NCBI RefSeq assembly: GCF_017310035.1
Contig: NZ_CP022296.1
Coordinates: forward strand, 2,294,001-2,358,000
DNA: 64,000 nucleotides
Source of the DNA: Nocardioides sp. S5
Lineage (GTDB): Bacteria > Actinomycetota > Actinomycetes > Propionibacteriales > Nocardioidaceae
Direction: 5' to 3'
Shown: positions 11,003-20,273 of the stretch, one piece after another
How the letters are laid out: the number at the start of each line of letters is the position of its first letter
Numbering within the stretch: the first letter of the stretch is position 1
Translations under genes and position numbers: made by a program
Notes under the pieces: generated by a model
Databases searched by the model: none
What the model saw: the letters and a program-made list of their open reading frames with translations, nothing else
Told to the model about the DNA's origin: nothing

Positions 11003-11057
11003 GGGCGTCATTCTCCCCGGTCGGCGGCGGGGATCGGTCCGGGGCTCGCCGAAGGTG

Positions 11058-11100
11058 GGTCTCGATACGCCTCGCTCGTTCCTCGCTCGGCTACTCGACC
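11058..11100 (+). repeat. REP-like palindromic unit (GGTCTCGATAC...CTCGACC)
   Basis: A 43-nt unit beginning GGTCTCGATACG and ending CTACTCGACC, with an internal CTCGCTCG repeat, between parC and the divergent GNAT-synthetase gene. The same unit occurs at 41778-41821 (inverted) and at 41837-41847 plus 43170-43205 (split by the IS element). A partial copy of the tail (CTCGACCAGCGA) recurs at about 11115-11135. Confidence 0.7.
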
Positions 11101-11180
11101 AGCGAAGGGGAGGCTTGGCTGCTCGACCAGCGAGGAAGGCGCCCTCGGCGCCGCGGCCAGCGAGTTCGTCCGGTGCCCGA

Positions 11181-11186
11181 TAGATT
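11181..11186 (+). promoter_or_regulatory. -10 box (TAGATT), predicted leaderless
   Basis: TAGATT, then 6 nt, then GTG at 11193; no Shine-Dalgarno sequence is visible before that GTG. Confidence 0.5.
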
Positions 11187-11192
11187 GCTGTC

Positions 11193-13913
11193 GTGACCGA
11201 AGCGGACGCTGTTGCAGACGTGGGGACGACGCCCCCGCCCCGCCACTGGGAGGCGGACGTGCTGCTGCGCGATGGCCGGACCGCGCACATCAGGCCGATG
11301 CAGCCGGAGGACCGCGAGCTGCTCGTGGAGTTCTACAGCCGCGTCTCCGACCAGTCGAAGTACTACCGCTTCTTCTCGCCGATGCCCGAGCTGTCCGAGC
11401 GCGACCTCGACCGCTTCACCCGCGTCGACCACCGCGACCGGGTCGCGATGATCCTCACCGTGGCCGGGCAGATGATCGCCGTCGGCCGCTACGACACGAT
11501 CCGCCCCGGCTACGCCGAGGTGGCCTTCCTGGTCGAGGACAAGCACCAGGGGCGCGGCATCGGGCAGCTGCTGCTCGAGCACCTCGCTCAGGCGGGCCGC
11601 GAGCGCGGGGTCGAGGAGTTCGTCGCCGAGGTGCTGCCCGACAACCAGGCGATGATCCACACGTTCAAGGACGCCGGCTACCAGGTCAAGAGCGCCTTCG
11701 AGGACGGCGTGATGGAGCTGGTGTTCCGCATCGACCCGACCGACACGGCGATCGGGGTGATGGAGCAGCGCGAGCACCGTGCGGAGTACGCCTCGATCGA
11801 GCGCTTCTTCTCCCCGAAGTCGGTCGCGATCATCGGCGCCAGCCGCCGCCAGGACACGATCGGCCGCGCGCTCGTGCGCCACCTCGTGCTCGGCAACTTC
11901 TCCGGTCGCATCCACGTCGTCAACCCCAGCGCCGACTCGGTCGCGGGCATGCCGGCGTGGAAGTCGGTGGGCGAGATCCCCGGCGACGTCGACGTCGCCA
12001 TCGTCGCGGTGCCCGCCGACGCGGTGCAGGACGTCGTGCTCGACTGCGCCGCCAAGGGTGTCCACGGGCTCGTGGTGATCTCGTCGGGCTTCGCCGAGAC
12101 GGGCGAGGAGGGCCGGATGCGCCAGCGCCGCCTCGTGGGGCTCTCGCGCTCCTACGGCCTGCGCCTGATCGGCCCGAACGCGCTCGGCATCATCAACACC
12201 GACCCCGACGTCTCGCTCAACGCCTCGCTGTCGTCGGTGATGCCGCCCCGCGGTCGTGCCGGCTTCTTCTGCCAGTCGGGCGCGCTCGGCTCGGCGATCC
12301 TGGAGAAGGTGCAGAACCGGGGCCTGGGCCTGACGACCTTCGTCAGCGCCGGCAACCGCGCCGACGTCTCGGGCAACGACCTCCTGCAGTACTGGGAGGA
12401 GGACGACGCCACCGAGGTGGTGCTGCTCTACCTCGAGTCGATCGGAAACCCGCGCAAGTTCTCCCGGATCGCCCGCCGCGTGAGTCGTCGCAAGCCGATC
12501 GTTGCCGTGCGCTCCGGACGCAGCTCGCAGGGCGTGCCGATGGGCCACGCCGTCCGCAAGATCGGCGCGCCCGCCCAGGCCGTCGATGCGATGTTCCGCC
12601 AGGCCGGGATCATCCAGGTCGAGTCGCTCGAGGAGATGTTCGACGTCGCCCAGCTGCTGGCCCACCAGCCCCTGCCGCGGGGGCGCCGGGTGGCCATCGT
12701 CGGCAACTCCGACGCGCTCGGCCTGCTCGCTGCCGACGCCGCCAACTCCGTGGGCCTCGTGGTGAACCGCCAGGAGGCGCTCGGCGCCGACGCCACGGCC
12801 GAGGACTTCGAGGACGCGCTCGACGCGGCGATCGACGACCCGGAGGTCGACGCCGTCGCGGCCATCTTCATCCCGCCGCTCAACGTGACCGGCGCGCGCG
12901 AGGAGGTCGCCAACGTCCTGGCTGCGGTCGGTGAGCAGTCCGACAAGCCGATCGTCTCGACCTTCCTCGGCACCGAGGGCGTGCCCGAGCTGCTGCGCGT
13001 GCCCGACGTCGCCGGCTCGAGCGCCGGTCGCGGGTCGGTGCCGTCGTACCCGGCCGTGGAGGCCGCCGTGCGCGCGCTCGCCCACGTCGTCGAGTACGCC
13101 GTGTGGCTGCGGGTGCCCCAGTCGACGGTCGGCGACCTGCCGTCCAACGACCGCGACGACGCGCGCCACCTCGTCAACGAGGTGCTGATGCGACACCCGG
13201 AGGGACGCGACCTCGACTTCGTCGAGCAGCGCCGCCTGCTGGGTGCCTACGGGATCGACCTGTGGGACACCTATGCCGTCGAGACGATCGACGAGGCAGT
13301 CGCCGCGGGCGAGGCGCTGGAGTGGGACGTGGTGCTCAAGGCCACCGCCGAGCACCTCCGCGACCGCCCGGACCTCGCGCACGTGTGGCGCAACATCGAC
13401 ACCCCCGACGAGATGGCCCACGCCTGGGCCTCCCTCAATCAGGTGATCACCGATCCCGAGCGCGCCGGCTTCGTCGTGCAGCGCAACGCGCCCCCCGGGG
13501 TGCCGGTGACGATCTCGACGATCGAGGACCCGCTCTTCGGCCCGGTGCTGTCCTTCGGCATCGGGGGCCCGCTGACCGAGCTGCTCACAGACCGGTCCTA
13601 CCGGATCCCGCCCCTGGCCGACCACGACGCCCAGGACATGGTGCGCGAGATCAAGGCCTCGCCGCTGCTCTTCGGCTACCGCGGCAGCGAGATCGTCGAC
13701 GTCGCGGAGATCGAGCGCCTGGTGCGCCAGGTCGCCCAGCTCCAGCACGACCTGCCCCAGGTGCGCGCGCTCCACCTGCCGCTCGTCCTCGCCGGCGCCG
13801 AGGGGGCCAGCGTGCTCGGTGCGTCGGTGCGTGTCGAGCAGGTGCAGGACGCCCGGTCGGACTGGTTCGTGCGCCGCCTGAGCACGATGCCGGGGGACAC
13901 GCTCCCCGACTGA
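11193..13913 (+). CDS. GNAT-acyl-CoA synthetase (NDP-forming) fusion, Pat-type protein acetyltransferase
   Basis: A 906-residue fusion. Residues ~20-190 are a GNAT acetyltransferase with the acetyl-CoA loop [13 protein letters not shown] (~115-127). The rest is an NDP-forming acyl-CoA synthetase-like chain: CoA-binding Rossmann domain ([10 protein letters not shown]...), two succinyl-CoA-ligase-like domains ([11 protein letters not shown]), and a C-terminal ATP-grasp domain. This N-terminal GNAT order is that of Streptomyces PatA, which acetylates lysines of metabolic enzymes such as acetyl-CoA synthetase. The loop that normally reads SHTGALAG around the phospho-histidine is instead GHAVRKIG (His452), so the synthetase part may be regulatory. 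It faces away from parC. Confidence 0.87.
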   Translation: MTEADAVADVGTTPPPRHWEADVLLRDGRTAHIRPMQPEDRELLVEFYSRVSDQSKYYRFFSPMPELSERDLDRFTRVDHRDRVAMILTVAGQMIAVGRYDTIRPGYAEVAFLVEDKHQGRGIGQLLLEHLAQAGRERGVEEFVAEVLPDNQAMIHTFKDAGYQVKSAFEDGVMELVFRIDPTDTAIGVMEQREHRAEYASIERFFSPKSVAIIGASRRQDTIGRALVRHLVLGNFSGRIHVVNPSADSVAGMPAWKSVGEIPGDVDVAIVAVPADAVQDVVLDCAAKGVHGLVVISSGFAETGEEGRMRQRRLVGLSRSYGLRLIGPNALGIINTDPDVSLNASLSSVMPPRGRAGFFCQSGALGSAILEKVQNRGLGLTTFVSAGNRADVSGNDLLQYWEEDDATEVVLLYLESIGNPRKFSRIARRVSRRKPIVAVRSGRSSQGVPMGHAVRKIGAPAQAVDAMFRQAGIIQVESLEEMFDVAQLLAHQPLPRGRRVAIVGNSDALGLLAADAANSVGLVVNRQEALGADATAEDFEDALDAAIDDPEVDAVAAIFIPPLNVTGAREEVANVLAAVGEQSDKPIVSTFLGTEGVPELLRVPDVAGSSAGRGSVPSYPAVEAAVRALAHVVEYAVWLRVPQSTVGDLPSNDRDDARHLVNEVLMRHPEGRDLDFVEQRRLLGAYGIDLWDTYAVETIDEAVAAGEALEWDVVLKATAEHLRDRPDLAHVWRNIDTPDEMAHAWASLNQVITDPERAGFVVQRNAPPGVPVTISTIEDPLFGPVLSFGIGGPLTELLTDRSYRIPPLADHDAQDMVREIKASPLLFGYRGSEIVDVAEIERLVRQVAQLQHDLPQVRALHLPLVLAGAEGASVLGASVRVEQVQDARSDWFVRRLSTMPGDTLPD

Positions 13914-13927
13914 GGCCGGTTGCGTGA

Positions 13928-13933
13928 CAGACT
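13928..13933 (+). promoter_or_regulatory. -10-like box (CAGACT), predicted leaderless
   Basis: CAGACT, 6 nt, then ATG at 13940; a C-for-T variant of the TANNNT box seen before other genes here. Confidence 0.35.
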
Positions 13934-13939
13934 GCCACC

Positions 13940-14521
13940 ATGCCTCGCTCCACCCGTGACGCGGACGTCTCCCAGGACCTCCGCAAGGAGATCCACCGCA
14001 CCGGCTACTACCCCGAGGTCGTCGCAGACGGCGTCTTCTCGGCCGCGGGCGGTGAGGAGGTCGTCTCCTACTTCGTCCACCACGAGACGACCTTCGACCA
14101 CGAAGAGGTGCGCCGCCACCTCACGGCGCTGCTGCTCACCCCGACCCGGCTGGTGATCGCCCACACCGACGAGCACCCCGGCGACGACCTGCTGCCCGAG
14201 CCCTACACCTCGACCACGACCGAGGCGGTCACGCTGACCTCGATCCGCACCGTCGTCGTGACCCGGATGGTGGCCAACCCGACGAAGGGCGTCGCGCCGC
14301 CGGCCGAGGCCGTGCTGACCATCGGGTGGGGCGGCGTGGGTCGCCTCGACCTCGAGCCCGCCGCGTGCTCCGACCCCGAGTGCGACGCCGACCACGGCTA
14401 CACCGGCACGCTGGCCGGCGACGACTACACCCTGCGTGTGTCCGCGGCTGCCGAGGGCTCGGACGCGGTGGCCGGGCTGCTGGCCTTCTCCGACGCGCTG
14501 TCCGCGCGCACGCGTGGATGA
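13940..14521 (+). CDS. DUF5998 family protein
   Basis: A 193-residue cytoplasmic protein matching the actinobacterial DUF5998 family, which travels with the alkaline-phosphatase-like gene that follows. It reads LRKEIHRTGYYPEVVADGVFSAAGGEEVVSYFVHHETTFD in its N-terminal part (quoted here only to show the invariant HHETTFD end) and has a two-cysteine turn (CSDPECDADHGY) near the C-terminus. No transmembrane segment or catalytic motif is evident. Its stop overlaps the next start by 8 nt. Function unknown; a helper for the phosphodiesterase is a guess. Confidence 0.75.
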   Translation: MPRSTRDADVSQDLRKEIHRTGYYPEVVADGVFSAAGGEEVVSYFVHHETTFDHEEVRRHLTALLLTPTRLVIAHTDEHPGDDLLPEPYTSTTTEAVTLTSIRTVVVTRMVANPTKGVAPPAEAVLTIGWGGVGRLDLEPAACSDPECDADHGYTGTLAGDDYTLRVSAAAEGSDAVAGLLAFSDALSARTRG

Positions 14522-15653
14522 ACGCTCCCCGGTGACGGGCGCGTTCACCCCGCCGGCGTACGGCGACCGCTCGCTCGCCGACGTGGTGCCGTCCGTGGCC
14601 CGTGCGCTGGGCACGCCCCTGGACGGTCACCCGGTCGGCCTCGAGCTGCCGCCCGCGCCGTCGTACGTCGTGTTCCTCGTGGACGGCATGGGCGCCGAGC
14701 TGCTCGTCCGCCACGCCCACGCGGCGCCGTACCTCTCCTCCCTCCTCGAGGGTGGCTCGACCGGCACCGCCGGGGTCCCCTCGACCACCGCGACCTCGCT
14801 CACCTCGCTCGGCACCGGTCTGGTGCCCGGTGCCCACGGGCTGGTGGGCTTCACCGCCCGCATCCCCGGCACCGACCGCCTGCTCAACCACCTGTGGTGG
14901 GACAAGGGCATCGACCCGGTCGAGTGGCAGCCGCACCCCACCGCCCTCGGGCGCCTGGCGGACGCCGGGGTGCACGTCACGTCGGTGAACAGGCGCGACT
15001 TCGACGGCTCGGGGCTGACCGTGGCCTCGCAGCGCGGAGCGACGTACGTCGGCGCGGACCGCGTCGGTGAGCGGATCGCCGCGACCGTGAGCGCGTCGGC
15101 CCACCAGCCGTCGCTGACCTACGTCTACGACTCCGACCTCGACTGGACCGGCCACAAGTTCGGCGTGGCCTCCACGCAGTGGCTCCAGCAGCTCGCGATG
15201 GTCGACGCCGAGGCCGAGCAGCTGCGTGAGGCGCTGCCCGCCGCGACCCGGCTGCTGGTGGTGGCCGACCACGGGATGGTCGACAGCCCGCGCGACGCAC
15301 GCGTGGACGTCGACGCCGTCGACGGGATGCGCGACGGGGTCTGGCTGCTCGGCGGCGAGGCCCGCTTCCGCCACCTCTACTGCTCGGGGCGCGCCGTCGA
15401 CGACGTCCTCGCCACGTGGCGCGAGGTGCTGGGGGAGCGGGCGACGGTCCTGGCCCGCGAGGACGCCGTCGACCGCGGATGGTTCGGGGCGGTCGATGCG
15501 CGCGTGCTGCCCCGGCTGGGCGACGTGATGGTCGCCTGCCACGACGACACCGCGATCGTGTCGACCCGCGACTTCGCCTACGAGGACACCCTCGTCGGGC
15601 TGCACGGCTCCCTGACCTCGACCGAGATGCTGATCCCCATCCTCGTGGGGTGA
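14514..15653 (+). CDS. alkaline phosphatase superfamily nucleotide pyrophosphatase/phosphodiesterase
   Basis: A 379-residue metal-dependent hydrolase. The two-metal site is readable: Asp in FLVDGMGAELL, the nucleophile Thr in PSTTATSLTSLGTG, Asp/His in SDLDWTGHKFG, and the final ADHGMVD. The family hydrolyses phosphodiester or pyrophosphate bonds in nucleotides or related compounds. No signal peptide is seen, so it is likely cytoplasmic. The GTG at 14514 is used because it overlaps the DUF5998 stop by 8 nt; a GTG at 14532 is the alternative. The true substrate is not known. Confidence 0.87.
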   Translation: MDERSPVTGAFTPPAYGDRSLADVVPSVARALGTPLDGHPVGLELPPAPSYVVFLVDGMGAELLVRHAHAAPYLSSLLEGGSTGTAGVPSTTATSLTSLGTGLVPGAHGLVGFTARIPGTDRLLNHLWWDKGIDPVEWQPHPTALGRLADAGVHVTSVNRRDFDGSGLTVASQRGATYVGADRVGERIAATVSASAHQPSLTYVYDSDLDWTGHKFGVASTQWLQQLAMVDAEAEQLREALPAATRLLVVADHGMVDSPRDARVDVDAVDGMRDGVWLLGGEARFRHLYCSGRAVDDVLATWREVLGERATVLAREDAVDRGWFGAVDARVLPRLGDVMVACHDDTAIVSTRDFAYEDTLVGLHGSLTSTEMLIPILVG

Positions 15654-15662
15654 GGACCGGCC

Positions 15663-16316
15663 TCAGCCGAAGGGCAGCGGCTCCGGGGCGAGGCTGACGG
15701 CCTTGGCGCGCGCGGCGGTGAGCCGGCGGCGGTGGTGCTGGCGGCACAGGACCTCGTAGGCCACGTCCGCGGGCGGCTCGTCGGCCTGCTCGACGTCGCC
15801 GACGACGATCACCTCGCCGTCGGTGACCATCGCGCCGTTCTCGGTGCGCGCGTTGTGGGTGGCGCGCTTGCCGCACCAGCACAGCGCCTCGACCTGGAGC
15901 ACGTTCATCCGGTCGGCGAGCTCGACGAGCCGTGCACTGCCGGGGAAGAGGACGCTGCGGAAGTCGGTGAGGATGCCGAAGGCGAACACGTCGATCTGGA
16001 GCTCGTCGACGACCTTGGCGAGCTGGTCGATCTGGTCGGCGGAGTAGAACTGGGCCTCGTCGCAGATGAGGTAGTCGATGCGACCGCCGCGGGTGAGCGT
16101 GGTGACGACGTAGGCCCAGAAGTCGAAGTCGGTGCCGACCTCGAGCGCGTCGTGGGTCAGGCCCAGGCGGCTCGAGACGACCGCCGCGCCGGAGCGGTCG
16201 TGGGTGGTGAAGATGCGGCCGACGCGTCCTCGGGCAGCGTGGTTGTGGTTGGTCTGGAGCGCCAGCGTCGACTTGCCGGAGTCCATCGTGCCCGTGAAGA
16301 AGTGCAGTTCAGCCAT
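15663..16316 (-). CDS. tdk: thymidine kinase (type II)
   Basis: A 217-residue thymidine salvage kinase, ATP + thymidine to dTMP. The P-loop is GTMDSGKST at residues 9-17, the DEAQF Walker B motif provides the catalytic glutamate, and the lasso region carries the zinc cysteines (CWCGKRATHNAR and a later C-RQHHRRR). Length fits bacterial type II enzymes. It is convergent with the phosphatase gene, ten bases away, and divergent from the sulfurtransferase. Confidence 0.95.
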   Translation of the reverse strand: MAELHFFTGTMDSGKSTLALQTNHNHAARGRVGRIFTTHDRSGAAVVSSRLGLTHDALEVGTDFDFWAYVVTTLTRGGRIDYLICDEAQFYSADQIDQLAKVVDELQIDVFAFGILTDFRSVLFPGSARLVELADRMNVLQVEALCWCGKRATHNARTENGAMVTDGEVIVVGDVEQADEPPADVAYEVLCRQHHRRRLTAARAKAVSLAPEPLPFG

Positions 16317-16357
16317 GACCGGCCGATCTTGTCACAGCCCGGGCGCCGACCGGCGGC

Positions 16358-16363
16358 TACCGT
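16358..16363 (+). promoter_or_regulatory. -10 box (TACCGT)
   Basis: TACCGT with 7 nt to the ATG at 16371. Confidence 0.4.
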
Positions 16364-16370
16364 GCCGGGC

Positions 16371-17195
16371 ATGGACCACGACTTCGGCCCGCTCATCAGT
16401 CCCGAGGAGCTGGCGGCGACGCTGGACGACGTCACGGTGCTCGACGTGCGCTACGTGATGGGCGGCCCGCCCGGCCGCGGGCTGCACGAGGCCGGCCACG
16501 TGCCCGGAGCGGCGTACGTCGACCTGGACCGTGACCTGGCCGCCCCGCCCGGCGCGGGGGGACGGCACCCGCTGCCGGACGTCGGCGCGTTCGAGGCAGC
16601 GATGCGTCGGGCCGGCGTGCGCGACGCACGGTCCGTCGTGGTCCACGACGACTGGCAGGGGCGTGCTGCGGCGCGGGCCTGGTGGCTGCTGCGCCACCAC
16701 GGCCACGACGACGTACGCGTCCTCGACGGTGGCTGGAGCGCCTGGCGCGAGGGCGGGCACCCGGTGGAGCAGGGCCCTGCGCTGGTCGAGCCCGGTGACT
16801 TCACTGCCGCCTCGCCCGGCCGGATGCCGGTGGTCGGTGCGGGCGACGTGCGCGACGTCGACGTGCTGGTCGACGCCCGCGCGCCCGAGCGCTTCGCCGG
16901 GGAGACCGAGCCCGTCGACCCGGTCGCCGGGCACATCCCCGGCGCCGTCAACGTGCCGACGACCGAGAACCTCGATGGGCGCGGCCGGTTCCGCTCGCCG
17001 GAGGACCTTCGCGAGGTCTACGCCCGCGCGGGTGCCACCGACGCCGCGACCGTCGCCGCCTACTGCGGCTCGGGGGTGACCGCCGCCCACGACGTGCTGG
17101 CGATGGAGGTCGCGGGCATCCGGGCCGCGCTCTACCCCGGGAGCTGGAGCGGGTGGATCACCGACCCCGGGCGGCCCGTCGCGACAGGCCGCTGA
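16371..17195 (+). CDS. sseA: sulfurtransferase, two rhodanese domains (3-mercaptopyruvate/thiosulfate type)
   Basis: A 274-residue two-domain rhodanese. The N-terminal domain (LDVRYVMGG) is non-catalytic; the C-terminal one carries the persulfide Cys232 in YCGSGVTA, the loop sequence typical of 3-mercaptopyruvate sulfurtransferases (CGSGVTA). These enzymes move sulfane sulfur to acceptors in cysteine catabolism and sulfide metabolism. It ends immediately before the convergent MOSC gene with no gap between stops. The symbol reflects family membership; thiosulfate as donor is not excluded. Confidence 0.88.
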   Translation: MDHDFGPLISPEELAATLDDVTVLDVRYVMGGPPGRGLHEAGHVPGAAYVDLDRDLAAPPGAGGRHPLPDVGAFEAAMRRAGVRDARSVVVHDDWQGRAAARAWWLLRHHGHDDVRVLDGGWSAWREGGHPVEQGPALVEPGDFTAASPGRMPVVGAGDVRDVDVLVDARAPERFAGETEPVDPVAGHIPGAVNVPTTENLDGRGRFRSPEDLREVYARAGATDAATVAAYCGSGVTAAHDVLAMEVAGIRAALYPGSWSGWITDPGRPVATGR

Positions 17196-18029
17196 TCAGC
17201 CAGCGGTGACCTCGTCGCCGACCCGGATCCTGCCCTCGGTCAGCGGGACCAGGTGGGCGGCGAAGAGCGTCTTGCCGTCGACGAGGCGGTGGCGGGCCAG
17301 CGTGCGGGTCGGCTCCTTCGCCGTGCGGAGCGTGGCGGGGTCGAGGGTGGCCATCACGCAGCGGCCGACAGGCTTGGCGAGGCGGAAGCGGACCTCGCCC
17401 ACGCGGATCTCGCCCCAGTGGTCCTCCGCGAACGGCTCGTCGCCGTCGACGACGAGGTTGGCGCGGAACCGCTCGATCGGCAGCGGCTCCGGGGGCTCCT
17501 CTCCGCCCTCCATGGCCCGCTCGAGCATCCAGTCGTGGAGCCGGCGCAGGGAGGCGAGCGATGCGACGGTGACCGGGAACGAGTCCGCGAAGGCGGTGTG
17601 GTCGCCGGGGGAGGAGAACCCGGGCTGCAGGCGGCGGCGCGTCGGGTCGTGGCACCACACGAGGCGTACGTCGACCCCGAGGACGTCGCGCAGCCACGCG
17701 TCGGCCCCCGGCCCGGCGGGCGTCGCGGGCAGGTCGAGGGAGAACAGGTGCACCGGCATCTCGCGACCCTCGGGCAGGCTGACGTCCAGGTCGGCGTGAC
17801 CGGCTGCACGCAGGCGCAGCGCCGACGACACCGTCGGATCGGTGGTGGGGGTGTCGGCGACGACACGCATGAGCGCAGGCACCTCCCGCGCGGAGACCAG
17901 CCGGCTGTCGGGCCCGACGAGCATCCACGAGCGGTCGTCGGCGAGGCCGCGCGCCAGCACGTGGGCGGCCTCGACCGGCCGGATCGCTGCGGACTTCAGC
18001 GGGTGGACGTTGAGGCGGACCAGCCGCAC
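17196..18029 (-). CDS. MOSC-domain protein (MOSC N-terminal beta-barrel plus MOSC)
   Basis: A 277-residue protein with the N-terminal beta-barrel (VRLNVHPLKSAAIRPVEAA, a segment ending in the classic P-L-K-S) followed by a MOSC domain with FRANLVVDGDEPFAEDHW and VGRCVMATLDP, where the Cys is the putative sulfur- or molybdenum-binding residue. MOSC proteins such as YcbX and mARC reduce N-hydroxylated compounds using molybdenum cofactor. The GTG at 18029 is used, 4 nt beyond the sepH stop, which suggests co-transcription behind sepH. Confidence 0.87.
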   Translation of the reverse strand: MRLVRLNVHPLKSAAIRPVEAAHVLARGLADDRSWMLVGPDSRLVSAREVPALMRVVADTPTTDPTVSSALRLRAAGHADLDVSLPEGREMPVHLFSLDLPATPAGPGADAWLRDVLGVDVRLVWCHDPTRRRLQPGFSSPGDHTAFADSFPVTVASLASLRRLHDWMLERAMEGGEEPPEPLPIERFRANLVVDGDEPFAEDHWGEIRVGEVRFRLAKPVGRCVMATLDPATLRTAKEPTRTLARHRLVDGKTLFAAHLVPLTEGRIRVGDEVTAG

Positions 18030-18033
18030 GGCC

Positions 18034-19020
18034 TCAGTCGCCCTTGCCGCCGCCGAACATGATCTCGTCCCAGCTCGGGACCGATGCGCGACCACGCTTC
18101 TTGGGCTTGGCGGCCGGCTCGGCGGGTGCCTGCGCGGCGGGCTGCCCCGGCTCGGGTTCCTGCTCGGGCTCGGGGTCCGCCGAGCGGTTGGCGTCGGCGT
18201 CCTCGGACGGGGTGCCGTCGGTGCCCTCGAGGTAGGCCTCGATCGACTGCTCGGAGCCGGCGGCACCGGACATCTCCATCGTGGTCTCGTTGGGGGACTC
18301 CTCGTCGGTCACCCCGTCGCTCACCGCGCCGTCGGCCACCATCTCGATGGCGTCCTCGCCGAGCGGGACGTCGCCGTCGACCGCGCTGAGACGGCGCTGG
18401 CGGGCCAGGGCCAGGTCGTCGGAGGCAGGCTCGGCGGGCGCAGCCGCGGCGGCGTCGCCGACCAGCCAGCGGGCGTCCTCGTCGTCGACGGTCACGAAGT
18501 TGCCGCGCGGGTCGTGGGAGAAGGTCGCGGCACCGGTGCGGCCGGCGACGTCGTACAGGCCGGTCAGGGTCCAGCGGCCGTCCTCGCGGCGGAAGGCGTC
18601 CCACTCGACGCTGTTCGGGTCGGCGTTGTGCGCCCGCAGCTGCGCGGTGACCGCCTCGCCGAGGGTCCGGGCGCCGGACTCGGTGGCGCGACGGCGTACG
18701 GAGGCGAGCTGGGCGCGCTGGGCGACGTGCGCGCGCTCGGCCATCACCGGCGCCGCGAACGCCATGATCTTCTCCACCGACGTGCCGGCGGCGTGGGCGA
18801 CCGCCTCGGGCGACTCACCCGCCCGGATGCGCGTCTGGATGTCGCGGGGACGGAGGGTTGATTCCATCGGGATCTCCAACTGGCCGTTGCTTTCGGGTGC
18901 GCCGGTGAAGGCGCGGCGGAGCCGGGCGTCGATCACCAGGGTGTGCTCCTGGCCCGACTCGTCCACCAGCAGCAGGCGCTTGCCGTCCTTGCTGCGTCCG
19001 GTGAACGTCAGCTTGGCCAT
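18034..19020 (-). CDS. sepH: SepH-type cell division regulator (DUF3071)
   Basis: A 328-residue protein beginning MAKLTFTGRSKDGKRLLLVDE, with the DUF3071 N-terminal domain and a helix-turn-helix-like stretch (RPRDIQTRIRAGESPEAVAHAAGTSVEKIMAFAAPVMAER; residues about 59-98), then a long acidic, Pro/Glu-rich disordered region, and the conserved C-terminal end PSWDEIMFGG. In Streptomyces and mycobacteria SepH binds FtsZ and promotes Z-ring assembly. The start at 19020 has AGGAG about 11 nt upstream. A TAGGCT box 55 nt upstream could be its promoter. Length matches the family. Confidence 0.93.
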   Translation of the reverse strand: MAKLTFTGRSKDGKRLLLVDESGQEHTLVIDARLRRAFTGAPESNGQLEIPMESTLRPRDIQTRIRAGESPEAVAHAAGTSVEKIMAFAAPVMAERAHVAQRAQLASVRRRATESGARTLGEAVTAQLRAHNADPNSVEWDAFRREDGRWTLTGLYDVAGRTGAATFSHDPRGNFVTVDDEDARWLVGDAAAAAPAEPASDDLALARQRRLSAVDGDVPLGEDAIEMVADGAVSDGVTDEESPNETTMEMSGAAGSEQSIEAYLEGTDGTPSEDADANRSADPEPEQEPEPGQPAAQAPAEPAAKPKKRGRASVPSWDEIMFGGGKGD

Positions 19021-19190
19021 GGACGGAGGGCTCCTGCCTGAGGTGGTCATCGATGCGAGGCATCCGATCGCGTCGAGCCTACGCCAGCGCGGGGCCCGGG
19101 TCTGGTTGCGCCTGCGGCGCGCCGGGGCCGCTCGGTCAGGGGGCGTGTCCACCCCTGACGGCTGGTTGGCGGGCAGCCGCCGCGGCGATC

Positions 19191-19196
19191 TAGCCT
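19191..19196 (+). promoter_or_regulatory. -10 box (TAGCCT), predicted leaderless
   Basis: TAGCCT, 6 nt, then GTG at 19203. Confidence 0.5.
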
Positions 19197-19202
19197 TCGA
19201 GC

Positions 19203-20273
19203 GTGCCCGAGACCGAGTTCGCCGCGACGCTCGTCGTCCTCGACCTCGTCGGCATCTTCGCCTTCGCGGTCGCTGGGGCGCTCGTGGCCGTCCGCAAGAA
19301 CCTCGACCTCTTCGCCGCGCTCGTCCTCGGCGGCGTCACCGGGCTCGGCGGGGGCTTCATCCGCGACGTGCTGATCGGCGCGACGCCGCCCGCCGCGCTG
19401 GCCGACTGGCGCTACCTCCTGGTGCCGGTCGCCGCCGGCCTGCTGACCTTCGTCTTCCACCCCACGGTGGGCCGGCTCGAACGGTTCGTCACCCTCTTCG
19501 ACGCCTTCGGGCTCGCACTCTTCTGCGTCACCGGCGCCCTCAAGGCGGTCGACTACGGTCTCGACCCGCTCCCCGCCGCGCTCATGGGCATGTTGACCGG
19601 CATCGGCGGCGGCATGCTCCGCGACGTGCTCTCGGGCAGCGTGCCGGTGATCTTCGAGGGCGTCCTCTACGCGACGCCCGCGCTGGCCGGGGCGAGCGTC
19701 GCGGTGCTGCTCGACCGCACGGACCTGCCGCTGGTCGTGGTCGCCGCGGCGGGCTTCACGACCTGCCTCGGGTGGCGTCTGCTCGCCCTCGTGCGGGACT
19801 GGCGCGCCCCGCTCCCAAGGGCCCGGCGAACGTCTGAGGCGGCCGGGCGGCTCAGACGCCCAGCACGCGCCGGAGGTAGGGGTTGGCGAACACCCGGTCC
19901 GGGTCGAGCCGGTCGCGCATCGCGAGGAAGTCGTCGAAGCGGTCGTACACCGGCGCGAGGTCCGCGGCCGCGCGCGTGTGGACCTTGCCCCAGTGGGGTC
20001 GTCCGCCCGCCTCGCGCAGCAGCGGCTCGAGGCCGCCGAAGTAGGGGCGGTGGTCGGTGTCGGCCGGCACGTGGAAGGCGAGGTAGAGGCTGTCGCGACC
20101 GTGGGAGGTCGACAGCGGGACGTCGTCGGCCGGAGCGGTGCGGACCTCGACGGGGAAGGCGATGCGCCAGTCGCTGGCCTCGATCACCCGTCGGCACTCG
20201 CGCAGCACGTCGAGGCCGACCTCGCGCGGGACGGCGTACTCCATCTCGCGGAAGCGGACCCGGCGCGGGCTGA
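19203..20273 (+). CDS. TRIC/YadS-type cation channel, probable C-terminal frameshift
   Basis: The first ~205 residues are a complete TRIC (UPF0126) membrane protein: about seven hydrophobic spans and the duplicated glycine motifs GLGGGFIRD and GIGGGMLRD, which form the pore in these K+ channels. After VRDWRAPLP (about 19812) the literal frame continues for some 150 Arg/Pro/Gly-rich residues, running 422 nt antisense into the lactone oxidase gene. If one base is removed in the CTCCC tract near 19811-19815, the frame becomes PKGPANV and stops at 19835-19837, 15 nt before the convergent gene ends, where a TRIC gene should end. I read the long tail as an artefact of a one-base insertion or a sequencing error. 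Confidence 0.75.
   Translation: MPETEFAATLVVLDLVGIFAFAVAGALVAVRKNLDLFAALVLGGVTGLGGGFIRDVLIGATPPAALADWRYLLVPVAAGLLTFVFHPTVGRLERFVTLFDAFGLALFCVTGALKAVDYGLDPLPAALMGMLTGIGGGMLRDVLSGSVPVIFEGVLYATPALAGASVAVLLDRTDLPLVVVAAAGFTTCLGWRLLALVRDWRAPLPRARRTSEAAGRLRRPARAGGRGWRTPGPGRAGRASRGSRRSGRTPARGPRPRACGPCPSGVVRPPRAAAARGRRSRGGGRCRPARGRRGRGCRDRGRSTAGRRRPERCGPRRGRRCASRWPRSPVGTRAARRGRPRAGRRTPSRGSGPGAG

Noticed and set aside
11101..11192. A second full REP unit after the one at 11058
   Set aside because: Only the CTCGACCAGCGA tail recurs; the GGTCTCGATAC head is missing.
8279..12934. A 1,551-codon open frame on the plus strand across LprG, ParC and the GNAT fusion
   Set aside because: Composition is Arg/Gly/Ala-rich shadow sequence, and three real genes occupy the region.
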